NCBI RefSeq assembly: GCF_932526225.1
Contig: NC_064044.1
Location: 315,001-379,000 of the forward strand
DNA length: 64,000 nt
Source: Nematostella vectensis
Lineage: Eukaryota > Cnidaria > Anthozoa > Actiniaria > Edwardsiidae
Direction: 5' to 3'
Shown piece by piece: positions 8,032 to 20,048 of the stretch. The position numbers were made by a program, and so were the translations under genes. The notes beneath the pieces are model-generated. The model did not search any database. It had not been told where the DNA came from and saw only the letters and a program-made list of their open reading frames with translations. Numbering within the stretch: position 1 is the stretch's first letter; the number at the start of each line of letters is the position of its first letter.

Positions 8032-10030
8032 TTATTGATTATATGTATTCAATTTGTTCCTAGGAAGTTAACAAAAAACACAAAGCAAAGAGTTTGAGGA
8101 AGTAAACAAGTATGTGAACTTTAATGTTCTATTTGAAGGGGTGCATTTTGTACAGGGAAGCATACATAGAATGCTTAACTGGTGGAGAGGGAAGAGGTAA
8201 AAGTTTATTGAGCATAATTTCAACAATAGCAGGGGGAAGAGAGGGGCACTCTCTTTATACAATATTGCAGTTGTTACCTATTATTAAATAAGTTTGTAAC
8301 ATGTCTTTGTTTATTAAGCAAGGTCTATTTCTGAGACAAGCAAACTCAAGTAAGGCTGTTGAAATAACAGGTGAGTGTTAAAAGAAAAACAATTATCTGA
8401 TTAGAAAACTACTGTAGATTCCTTTGCACCAAAATAAGAACAAACTTCATTTTGTTTGTTATTTATGAGGAACGAGATGAGCTCTACAAAGCCATAAAGA
8501 AATATGTTTTGCTCATCTAAATTATACAAGTAAATAATAATATTAAAACAGAACTACTGTAAGTAATTAGAGTGGTTTTCATTAACCCGTGAAACAAAGT
8601 GTGATAGTTAAACGGTAATAGTTAGTAAAACACAAAAAAGTACAATAGAATCAGATCACCACAAAGTGTAATACGCTAAAGCGTAGTTCACGGGTTAATG
8701 AAGGTTTTGACATTTCAACCTTACATCCACATGAAAGTAATGCCTAATATCGAGTGCCCTACAGTGTTTTGCAGTCAAGTTGTTTTCTGTTAGTAGGTAA
8801 AAAAATTTTCTAAATAATAGTAATCATAGCTATGGTCACCACTTACACATATAGAACTTGTAATGAAAAGAAAGAAAAAATATATATATATATGCAGTCA
8901 AACAACAGAATTGCATGATAACCTTGAATATATTGAATAAAGGACTGCAAAAAAACATCTTTTGTACTAGTTGCTTGAATTGACCCTTGGCTATTTTTAG
9001 CTGAATTCCCCTCCCCCTCTAAAAAAGAAAATAATAATAATAATAGAACAAAACTAAAAAGAAAACAAACACAACAGAGACCCCCACCAACAATTTTGAT
9101 TTTTTTTTACTTTCCTTTAAAGGGGGAGTGTCATGGTTAAGAGATTTGCAATTGCTCTAGAGCCCTGACACAATGAACTTCAGTGAAATTCTAATACTGA
9201 CTTATGAGCTTTTGGTACATGTGGGAGACTTTAAACAAAACAAAAAAAATGACCACAAACTGTCAATTAACATAGTTTTCAATATAATATTGCATATTAT
9301 TTAATAAGGTATTCACAGCTTTTAAAAAGTTCAACTGTTTGTTGACACTTAAAAGCCTACAATAATCACTGACTCCAGACATGCGCAGTACTAAGCTGCT
9401 GACCCTTTAAAGTAAAATACAGCTTTACTTAGTCAGCGTAGACAAAATTGCGGATTTTGTCAATATTCTAATATGAAGATGTCAATATTCTCTCCCATTA
9501 CGTCTTTATTTCTATTTATTTTATGATTTTCACATGATACCAAAACAGCGTCTTTTTTCTTCGCTAATTTGATGTCATGTACACAATAAAAGAGATGCGC
9601 CCGTGCGCATGGCGAGTCCCCAAGGGACCCAAGACGCCCAAATAGACCTCTATTTTTTGTCATCCACAATCTCGGCGAGCTGTGCGTGGCGTAACCGTAT
9701 TACAGGCCTGGGATCCTGGTTATTGTCCTCCCCATTAATGCGCGGGTTGGGATAACCTTGCAAGAGTGTTGTACAGCATATTCGCTCGGAAATATCGGTC
9801 CTTGGGGCCTTCGGGTTCTTTACAGCCTTCCGTAAAAGCCTTGTGCTGCCATACCGATTCGGTAATCCGTATGTATGGTTTCCGTTTTGTTCTTCAGACC
9901 GGGTTCGATCCCAGGCCAATGGGCTTTTTTTTTAGTTCGTTTTTTTTCTTTGTGCTGGACCCCCTTAATCCTGATAGGTTTTGCGCAAAAATAATAAAAA
10001 AAGTGAGTTTGCAAAATAAGCTTGCTAGAT
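8032..10030 (+). repeat. Array unit 5 (1,999 bp)
   Basis: TTAA element at 8582-8698. It has lost TAAG from CAGTAAGTG at about 8764, one reason it is short. In the small-RNA candidate it carries GGTCCTTGG and GATTCGGTAATC. Confidence 0.97.
9687..9928 (+). ncRNA. Small-RNA candidate, unit 5
   Basis: Changes GGTCCTTGG and GATTCGGTAATC; stems and boxes intact. Confidence 0.35.
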
Positions 10031-12042
10031 TTATTGATTATATGTATTCAATTTGTTCCTAGGAAGTTAACAAAAAACACAAAGCAAAGAGTTTGAGGAA
10101 GTAAAAAAGTATGTGAACTTTAATGTTCTATTTGAAGGGGTGCATTTTGTACAGGGAAGCATACATAGAATGCTTAACTGGTGGAGAGGGAAGAGGTAAA
10201 AGTTTATTGAGCATAATTTCAACAATAGCAGGGGGAAGAGAGGGGCACTCTCTTCATACAATATTGCAGTTGTTACCTATTATTAAATAAGTTTGTAACA
10301 TGTCTTTGTTTATTAAGCAAGGTCTATTTCTGAGACAAGCAAACTCAAGTAAGGCTGTTGAAATAACAGGTGAGTGTTAAAAGAAAAACAATTATCTGAT
10401 TAGAAAACTACTGTAGATTCCTTTGCACCAAAATAAGAACAAACTTCATTTTGTTTGTTATTTATGAGGAAGGAGATGAGCTCTACAAAGCCATAAAGAA
10501 ATATGTATTGCTCATCTAAATTATACAAGTAAATGATAATATTAAAAAAAGAACTACTGTAAGTAATTAGAGTGGTTTTCATTAACCGGTGAAACAAAGT
10601 GTGATAGTTAAACGGTAATAGTTAGTAAAACACAAAAAAGAACAATATAATCAGATCACCACAAAGTGTAATACGCTAAAGCGTAGTTCACGGGTTAATG
10701 AAGGTTTTGACATTTCAACCTTACATCCACATGAAAGTAATGCCTAATATCGAGTGCCCTACAGTAACTGTTTTGCAGTCAAGTTGTTTTCTTTTAGTAG
10801 GTAAAAAATTATTCTAAATAATAGTAATCATAGCTATGGTCACCACTTACACATATAGAACTTGTAATGAAAAGAAAGAAAAAATATATATATATTTATA
10901 TAAATGCAGTCAAACAACAGAATTGCATGATAACCTTGAATATATTGAATAAAGGACTGCAAAAAAACATCTTTTGTACTAGTTGCTTGAATTGACCCTT
11001 GGCTATTTTTAGCTGAATTCCCCTCCCCCTCTAAAAAAGAAAATAATAATAATAATAGAACAAAACTAAAAAGAAAACAAACATAACAGAGACCCCCACC
11101 AACAATTTTGATTTTTTTTACTTTCCTTTAAAAGGGAGTGTCATGGTTAAGAGATTTGCAATAGCTCTAGAGCCCTGACACAATGAACTTCAGTGAAATT
11201 CTAATACTGACTTATGAGCTTTTGGTACATGTGGGAGACTTTAAACAAAACAAACAAAATGACCACAAACTGTCAATTAACATAGTTTTCAATATAATAT
11301 TGCATATTATTTAATAAGGTATTCACAGCTTTTAAAAAGTTCAACTGTTTGTTGACACTTAAAAGCCTACAATAATCACTGACTCCAGACATGCGCAGTA
11401 CTATGCTGCTGCCCCTTTAAAGTAAAATACAGCTTTACTTAGTCAGCGTAGACAAAATTGCGAATTTTGTCAATATTCTAATATGAGGATGTCAATATTC
11501 TCCCCCTTACGTCTTTATTTCTATTTATTTTATGATTTTCACATGATACCAAAACAGCGTCTTTTTTCTTCGCTAATTTGATGTCATGTACACAATAAAA
11601 GAGATGCGCCCGTGCGCATGGCGAGTCCCCAAGGGACCCAAGACGCCCAAATAGACCTCTATTTTTTGTCATCACCAATCTCGGCGAGCTGTGCGTGGCG
11701 TAACCGTATTACAGGCCTGGGATCCTGGTTATTGTCCTCCCCATTAATGCGCGGGTTGGGATAACCTTGCAAGAGTGTTGTACAGCATATTCGCTCGGAA
11801 ATATCGGTGCTTGGGGCCTTCGGGTTCTTTACAGCCTTCCGTAAAAGCCTTGTGCTGCCATACCGATTGGGTAATCCGTATGTATGGTTTCCGTTTTGTT
11901 CTTCAGACCGGGTTCGATCCCAGGCCAATGGGCTTTTTTTTTTAGTTCGTTTTTTTTTCTGTGTGCTGGACCCCCTTAATCCTGATAGGTTTTGCGCAAA
12001 AATAATAAAAAAAAGTGAGTTTGCAAAATAAGCTTGCTAGAT
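10031..12042 (+). repeat. Array unit 6 (2,012 bp), hybrid of unit 3-like and unit 4-like sequence
   Basis: TTAA element at 10582-10698 with the CCGGTGAA end of unit 3. The left 800 bp follows unit 3 (GTAAAAAAGTATG, CTTTTAGTAGG, AAAAAATTATTC). From the TA tract at about 10880 onward it follows unit 4 (TTTATA interruption, GCGAATTTTGTC, ATATGAGGATG). Unit 18 has the same length and most of the same variants. Confidence 0.97.
11696..11937 (+). ncRNA. Small-RNA candidate, unit 6
   Basis: Consensus inside; the upstream flank reads TCATCACCAATC as in units 7, 9 and 18. Confidence 0.35.
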
Positions 12043-14046
12043 TTATTGATTATATGTATTCAATTTGTTCCTAGGAAGTTAACAAAAAACACAAAGCAAA
12101 GAGTTTGAGGAAGTAAACAAGTATGTGAACTTTAATGTTCTATTTGAAGGGGTGCATTTTGTACAGGGAAGCATACATAGAATGCTTAACTGGTGGAGAG
12201 GGAAGAGGTAAAAGTTTATTGAGCATAATTTCAACAATAGCAGGGGGAAGAGAGGGGCACTCTCTTCATACAATATTGCAGTTGTTACCTATTATTAAAT
12301 AAGTTTGTAACATGTCTTTGTTTATTAAGCAAGGTCTATTTCTGAGACAAGCAAACTCAAGTAAGGCTGTTGAAATAACAGGTGAGTGTTAAAAGAAAAA
12401 CAATTATCTGATTAGAAAACTACTGTAGATTCCTTTGCACCAAAATAAGAACAAACTTCATTTTGTTTGTTATTTATGAGGAACGAGATGAGCTCTACAA
12501 AGCCATAAAGAAATATGTATTGCTCATCTAAATTATACAAGTAAATAATAATATTAAAACAGAACTACTGTAAGTAATTAGAGTGGTTTTCATTAACCCG
12601 TGAAACAAAGTGTGATAGTTAAACGGTAATAGTTAGTAAAACACAAAAAAGTACAATAGAATCAGATCACCACAAAGTGTAATACGCTAAAGCGTAGTTC
12701 ACGGGTTAATGAAAGTTTTGACATTTCAACCTTACATCCACATGAAAGTAATGCCTAATATCGAGTGCCCTACAGTAAGTGTTTTGCAGTCAAGTTGTTT
12801 TCTGTTAGTAGGTAAAAAAATTTTCTAAATAATAGTAATCATAGCTATGGTCACCACTTACACATATAGAACTTGTAATGAAAAGAAAGAAAAAATATAT
12901 ATATATATGCAGTCAAACAACAGAATTGCATGATAACCTTGAATATATTGAATATAGGACTGCAAAAAAACATCTTTTGTACTAGTTGCTTGAATTGACA
13001 CTTGGCTATTTTTAGCTGAATTCCCCTCCCCCTCTAAAAAAGAAAATAATAATAATAATAGAACAAAACTAAAAAGAAAACAAACATAACAGAGACCCCC
13101 ACCAACAATTTTGATTTTTTTTACTTTCCTTTAAAAGGGAGTGTCATGGTTAAGAGATTTGCAATAGCTCTAGAGCCCTGACACAATGAACTTCAGTGAA
13201 ATTCTAATACTGACTTATGAGCTTTTGGTACATGTGGGAGACTTTAAACAAAACAAACAAAATGACCACAAACTGTCAATTAACATAGTTTTCAATATAA
13301 TATTGCATATTATTTAATAAGGTATTCACAGCTTTTAAAAAGTTCAACTGTTTGTTGACACTTAAAAGCCTACAATAATCACTGACTCCAGACATGCGCA
13401 GTACTATGCTGCTGCCCCTTTAAAGTAAAATACAGCTTTACTTAGTCAGCGTAGACAAAATTGCGAATTTTGTCAATATTCTAATATGAGGATGTCAATA
13501 TTCTCCCCCCTTACGTCTTTATTTCTATTTATTTTATGATTTTCACATGATACCAAAACAGCGTCTTTTTTCTTCGCTAATTTGATGTCATGTACACAAT
13601 AAAAGAGATGCGCCCGTGCGCATGGCGAGTCCCCAAGGGACCCAAGACGCCCAAATAGACCTCTATTTTTTGTCATCACCAATCTCGGCGAGCTGTGCGT
13701 GGCGTAACCGTATTACAGGCCTGGGATCCTGGTTATTGTCCTCCCCATTAATGCGCGGGTTGGGATAACCTTGCAAGAGTGTTGTACAGCATATTCGCTC
13801 GGAAATATCGGTGCTTGGGGCCTTCGGGTTCTTTACAGCCTTCCGTAAAAGCCTTGTGCTGCCATACCGATTGGGTAATCCGTATGTATGGTTTCCGTTT
13901 TGTTCTTCAGACCGGGTTCGATCCCAGGCCAATGGGCTTTTTTTTTTAGTTCGTTTTTTTTTCTGTGTGCTGGACCCCCTTAATCCTGATAGGTTTTGCG
14001 CAAAAATAATAAAAAAAAGTGAGTTTGCAAAATAAGCTTGCTAGAT
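12043..14046 (+). repeat. Array unit 7 (2,004 bp)
   Basis: TTAA element at 12593-12709. The left half is the type shared with units 8, 10 and 19 (AAAACAGAAC, GAAAGTTTTGAC, GAATATAGGAC, which removes an AATAAA). The right half matches units 4 and 6 (9-bp GACAAAATT hairpin, and TCATCACCAATC before the small RNA in common with unit 6). Confidence 0.97.
13700..13941 (+). ncRNA. Small-RNA candidate, unit 7
   Basis: Looks identical to the unit 6 copy across the candidate. Confidence 0.35.
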
Positions 14047-16049
14047 TTATTGATTATATGTATTCAATTTGTTCCTAGGAAGTTAACAAAAAACACAAAG
14101 CAAAGAGTTTGAGGAAGTAAACAAGTATGTGAACTTTAATGTTCTATTTGAAGGGGTGCATTTTGTACAGGGAAGCATACATAGAATGCTTAACTGGTGG
14201 AGAGGGAAGAGGTAAAAGTTTATTGAGCATAATTTCAACAATAGCAGGGGGAAGAGAGGGGCACTCTCTTCATACAATATTGCAGTTGTTACCTATTATT
14301 AAATAAGTTTGTAACATGTCTTTGTTTATTAAGCAAGGTCTATTTCTGAGACAAGCAAACTCAAGTAAGGCTGTTGAAATAACAGGTGAGTGTTAAAAGA
14401 AAAACAATTATCTGATTAGAAAACTACTGTAGATTCCTTTGCACCAAAATAAGAACAAACTTCATTTTGTTTGTTATTTATGAGGAACGAGATGAGCTCT
14501 ACAAAGCCATAAAGAAATATGTATTGCTCATCTAAATTATACAAGTAAATAATAATATTAAAACAGAACTACTGTAAGTAATTAGAGTGGTTTTCATTAA
14601 CCCGTGAAACAAAGTGTGATAGTTAAACGGTAATAGTTAGTAAAACACAAAAAAGTACAATAGAATCAGATCACCACAAAGTGTAATACGCTAAAGCGTA
14701 GTTCACGGGTTAATGAAAGTTTTGACATTTCAACCTTACATCCACATGAAAGTAATGCCTAATATCGAGTGCCCTACAGTAAGTGTTTTGCAGTCAAGTT
14801 GTTTTCTGTTAGTAGGTAAAAAAATTTTCTAAATAATAGTAATCATAGCTATGGTCACCACTTACACATATAGAACTTGTAATGAAAAGAAAGAAAAAAT
14901 ATATATATATATGCAGTCAAACAACAGAATTGCATGATAACCTTGAATATATTGAATATAGGACTGCAAAAAAACATCTTTTGTACTAGTTGCTTGAATT
15001 GACCCTTGGCTATTTTTAGCTGAATTCCCCTCCCCCTCTAAAAAAGAAAATAATAATAATAATAGAACAAAACTAAAAAGAAAACAAACATAACAGAGAC
15101 TCCCACCAACAATTTTGATTTTTTTTACTTTCCTTTAAAAGGGGAGTGTCATGGTTAAGAGATTTGCAATAGCTCTAGTGCCCTGATACAATAAACTTCA
15201 GTGAAATTCTAATACTGACTTATGAGCTTTTGGTACATGTGGGAGACTTTAAACAAAACAAAAAAAAATGACCACAAACTGTCAATTAACATAGTTTTCA
15301 ATATAATATTGCATATTATTTAATAAGGTATTCACAGCTTTTAAAAAGTTAAACTGTTTGTTGACACTTAAAAGCCTACAATAATCACTGACTCCAGACA
15401 TGCGCAGTACTATGCTGCTGCCCCTTTAAAGTAAAATACACTTTACTTAGTCAGCGTAGACAAAATTGCGGGTTTTGTCAATATTCTAATATGAAGATGT
15501 CAATATTCTCCCCCTTACGACTTTATTTCTATTTATTTAATGATTTTCACATGATACCAAAACAGCGTCGTTTTTCTTCGCTAATTTGATGTCATGTACA
15601 CAAAAAAAGAGATGCGCCCGTGCTCATGGCGAGTCCCCAAGGGACCCAAGACGCCCAAATAGACCTCTATTTTTTGTCATCCACAATCTCGGCGAGCTGT
15701 GCGTTTCGTAACCGTATTACAGGCCTGGGATCCTGGTTATTGTCCTCCCCATTAATGCGCGGGTTGGGATAACCGTGCAAGAGTGTTGTACAGCATATTC
15801 GCTCGGAAATATCGGTGCTTGGGGCCTTCGGGTTCTTTACAGCCTTCCGTAAAAGCCTTGTGCTGCCATACCGATTGGGTAATCCGTATGTATGGTTTCC
15901 GTTTTGTTCTTCAGACCGGGTTCGATCCCAGGCCAATGGGCTTTTTTTTTAGTTCCTTTTTTTTTTCTTTGTGCTGGACCCCCTTAATCCTGATAGGTTT
16001 TGCGCAAAAATAATAAAAAAAGTGAGTTTGCAAAATAAGCTTGCTAGCT
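14047..16049 (+). repeat. Array unit 8 (2,003 bp)
   Basis: TTAA element at 14597-14713. Near-twin of unit 10: both have TTACGACTTTATT, GTGCTCATGG (breaking a GC hairpin), CACAAAAAAAGAG and AACCGTGCAAG. Private GG to TT change at 15705-15706 hits the A-box-like motif of the small-RNA candidate. Confidence 0.97.
15704..15945 (+). ncRNA. Small-RNA candidate, unit 8 (box A altered)
   Basis: GG to TT turns the box A-like motif into TTTCGTAACCG, the only copy so altered. AACCGTGCAAG follows the GGTTAT hairpin. Box B and the end stem are intact. If box A matters, this copy should be weak or silent. Confidence 0.3.
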
Positions 16050-18047
16050 TTATTGATTATATGTATTCAATTTGTTCCTAGGAAGTTAACAAAAAACACA
16101 AAGCAAAGAGTTTGAGGAAGTAAACAAGTATGTGAACTTTAATGTTCTATTTGAAGGGGTGCATTTTGTACAGGGAAGCATACATAGAATGCTTAACTGG
16201 TGGAGAGGGAAGAGGTAAAAGTTTATTTAGCATAATTTCAACAATAGCAGGGGGAAGAGAGGGGCACTCTCTTCATACAATATTGCAGTTGTTACCTATT
16301 ATTAAATAAGTTTGTAACATGTCTTTGTCTATTAAGCAAGGTCTATTTCTGAGACAAGCAAACTCAAGTAAGGCTGTTGAAATAACAGGTGAGTGTTAAA
16401 AGAAAAACAATTATCTGATTAGAAAACTACTGTAGATTCCTTTGCACCAAAATAAGAACAAACTTCATTTTCTTTGTTATTTATGAGGAACGAGATAAGC
16501 TCTACAAAGCCATAAAGAAATATGTATTGCTCATCTAAATTATACAAGTAAATGATAATATTAAAAAAGAACTACTGTAAGTAATTAGAGTGGTTTTCAT
16601 TAACCCGTGAAACAAAGTGTGATAGTTAAACGGTAATAGTTAGTAAAACACAAAAAAGAACAATAGAATCAGATCACCACAAAGTGTAATACGCTAAAGC
16701 ATAGTTCACGGGTTAATGAAGGTTTTGACATTTCAACCTTACATCCACATGAAAGTAATGCCTAATATCGAGTGCCCTACAGTAACTGTTTTGCAGTCAA
16801 GTTGTTTTCTGTTAGTAGGTAAAAAAATATTCTAAATAATAGTAATCATAGCTATGGTCACCACTTACACATATAGAACTTGTAATGAAAAGAAAGAAAA
16901 AATATATATATATGCAGTCAAACAACAGAATTGCATGATAACCTTGAATATATTGAATAAAGGACTGCAAAAAAACATCTTTTGTACTAGTTGCTTGAAT
17001 TGACCCTTGGCTATTTTTAGCTGAATTCAACTCCCCCTCTAAAAAAGAAAATAATAATAATAGAACAAAACTAAAAAGAAAACAAACATAACAGAGACTC
17101 CCACCAACAATTTTGATTTTTTTTACTTTCCTTTAAAAGGGGAGTGTCATGGTTAAGAGATTTGCAATAACTCTAGAGCCCTGATACAATAAACTTCAGT
17201 GAAATTCTAATACTGACTTATGAGCTTTTGGTACATGTGGGAGACTTTAAACAAAACAAAAAAAATGACCACAAACTGTCAATTAACATAGTTTTCAATA
17301 TAATATTGCATATTATTTAATAAGGTATTCACAGCTTTTAAAAAGTTAAACTGTTTGTTGACACTTAAAAGCCTACAATAATCACTGACTCCAGACATGC
17401 GCAGTACTATGCTGCTGCCCCTTTAAAGTAAAATACACTTTACTTAGTCAGCGTAGACAAAATTGCGGGTTTTGTCAATATTCTAATATGAAGATGTCAA
17501 TATTCTCCCCCTTACGTCTTTATTTCTATTTATTTTATGATTTTCACATGATACCAAAACAGCGTCGTTTTTCTTCGCTAATTTGATGTCATGTACACAA
17601 AAAAAGAGATGCGCCCGTGCGCATGGCGAGTCCCCAAGGGACCCAAGACGCCCAAATAGACCTCTATTTTTTGTCATCACCAATCTCGGCGAGCTGTGCG
17701 TGGCGTAACCGTATTACAGGCCTGGGATCCTGGTTATTGTCCTCCCCATTAATGCGCGGGTTGGGATAACCTTGCAAGAGTGTTGTACAGCATATTCGCT
17801 CGGAAATATCGGTGCTTGGGGCCTTCGGGTTCTTTACAGCCTTCCGTAAAAGCCTTGTGCTGCCATACCGATTGGGTAATCCGTATGTATGGTTTCCGTT
17901 TTGTTCTTCAGACCGGGTTCGATCCCAGGCCAATGGGCTTTTTTTTTTAGTTCGTTTTTTTTTCTGTGTGCTGGACCCCCTTAATCCTGATAGGTTTTGC
18001 GCAAAAATAATAAAAAAAAGTGAGTTTGCAAAATAAGCTTGCTAGAT
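16050..18047 (+). repeat. Array unit 9 (1,998 bp), hybrid
   Basis: TTAA element at 16600-16716. The left and middle match unit 11 (GAGATAAGCTC, CC to AA at 17029-17030, AATAACTCTAG). The right end matches unit 7 (TCATCACCAATC at about 17674, TTCTGTGTGCTGG). The switch lies between about 17607 and 17676. Confidence 0.97.
17701..17942 (+). ncRNA. Small-RNA candidate, unit 9
   Basis: Consensus inside; lies just right of the recombination switch bracketed at 17607-17676. Confidence 0.35.
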
Positions 18048-20048
18048 TTATTGATTATATGTATTCAATTTGTTCCTAGGAAGTTAACAAAAAACACAAA
18101 GCAAAGAGTTTGAGGAAGTAAACAAGTATGTGAACTTTAATGTTCTATTTGAAGGGGTGCATTTTGTACAGGGAAGCATACATAGAATGCTTAACTGGTG
18201 GAGAGGGAAGAGGTAAAAGTTTATTGAGCATAATTTCAACAATAGCAGGGGGAAGAGAGGGGCACTCTCTTCATACAATATTGCAGTTGTTACCTATTAT
18301 TAAATAAGTTTGTAACATGTCTTTGTTTATTAAGCAAGGTCTATTTCTGAGACAAGCAAACTTAAGTAAGGCTGTTGAAATAACAGGTGAGTGTTAAAAG
18401 AAAAACAATTATCTGATTAGAAAACTACTGTAGATTCCTTTGCACCAAAATAAGAACAAACTTCATTTTGTTTGTTATTTATGAGGAACGAGATGAGCTC
18501 TACAAAGCCATAAAGAAATATGTATTGCTCATCTAAATTATACAAGTAAATAATAATATTAAAACAGAACTACTGTAAGTAATTAGAGTGGTTTTCATTA
18601 ACCCGTGAAACAAAGTGTGATAGTTAAACGGTAATAGTTAGTAAAACACAAAAAAGTACAATAGAATCAGATCACCACAAAGTGTAATACGCTAAAGCGT
18701 AGTTCACGGGTTAATGAAAGTTTTGACATTTCAACCTTACATCCACATGAAAGTAATGCCTAATATCGAGTGCCCTACAGTAAGTGTTTTGCAGTCAAGT
18801 TGTTTTCTGTTAGTAGGTAAAAAAATTTTCTAAATAATAGTAATCATAGCTATGGTCACCACTTACACATATAGAACTTGTAATGAAAAGAAAGAAAAAT
18901 ATATATATATATGCAGTCAAACAACAGAATTGCATGATAACCTTGAATATATTGAATATAGGACTGCAAAAAAACATCTTTTGTACTAGTTGCTTGAATT
19001 GACCCTTGGCTATTTTTAGCTGAATTCCCCTCCCCCTCTAAAAAAGAAAATAATAATAATAATAGAACAAAACTAAAAAGAAAACAAACATAACAGAGAC
19101 TCCCACCAACAATTTTGATTTTTTTTACTTTCCTTTAAAAGGGGAGTGTCATGGTTAAGAGATTTGCAATAGCTCTAGAGCCCTGATACAATAAACTTCA
19201 GTGAAATTCTAATACTGACTTATGAGCTTTTGGTACATGTGGGAGACTTTAAACAAAACAAAAAAAAATGACCACAAACTGTCAATTAACATAGTTTTCA
19301 ATATAATATTGCATATTATTTAATAAGGTATTCACAGCTTTTAAAAAGTTAAACTGTTTGTTGACACTTAAAAGCCTACAATAATCACTGACTCCAGACA
19401 TGCGCAGTACTATGCTGCTGCCCCTTTAAAGTAAAATACACTTTACTTAGTCAGCGTAGACAAAATTGCGGGTTTTGTCAATATTCTAATATGAAGATGT
19501 CAATATTCTCCCCCTTACGACTTTATTTCTATTTATTTAATGATTTTCACATGATACCAAAACAGCGTCGTTTTTCTTCGCTAATTTGATGTCATGTACA
19601 CAAAAAAAGAGATGCGCCCGTGCTCATGGCGAGTCCCCAAGGGACCCAAGACGCCCAAATAGACCTCTATTTTTTGTCATCCACAATCTCGGCGAGCTGT
19701 GCGTGGCGTAACCGTATTACAGGCCTGGGATCCTGGTTATTGTCCTCCCCATTAATGCGCGGGTTGGGATAACCGTGCAAGAGTGTTGTACAGCATATTC
19801 GCTCGGAAATATCGGTGCTTGGGGCCTTCGGGTTCTTTACAGCCTTCCGTAAAAGCCTTGTGCTGCCATACCGATTGGGTAATCCGTATGTATGGTTTCC
19901 GTTTTGTTCTTCAGACCGGGTTCGATCCCAGGCCAATGGGCTTTTTTTTTAGTTCCTTTTTTTTTCTTTGTGCTGGACCCCCTTAATCCTGATAGGTTTT
20001 GCGCAAAAATAATAAAAAAAGTGAGTTTGCAAAATAAGCTTGCTAGCT
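18048..20048 (+). repeat. Array unit 10 (2,001 bp)
   Basis: TTAA element at 18598-18714. Twin of unit 8, with private AAACTTAAG near 18359. It begins the second copy of the duplicated dimer 8-9 / 10-11. Confidence 0.97.
19704..19945 (+). ncRNA. Small-RNA candidate, unit 10
   Basis: Shares AACCGTGCAAG with unit 8 but keeps the normal box A-like motif. Confidence 0.35.
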
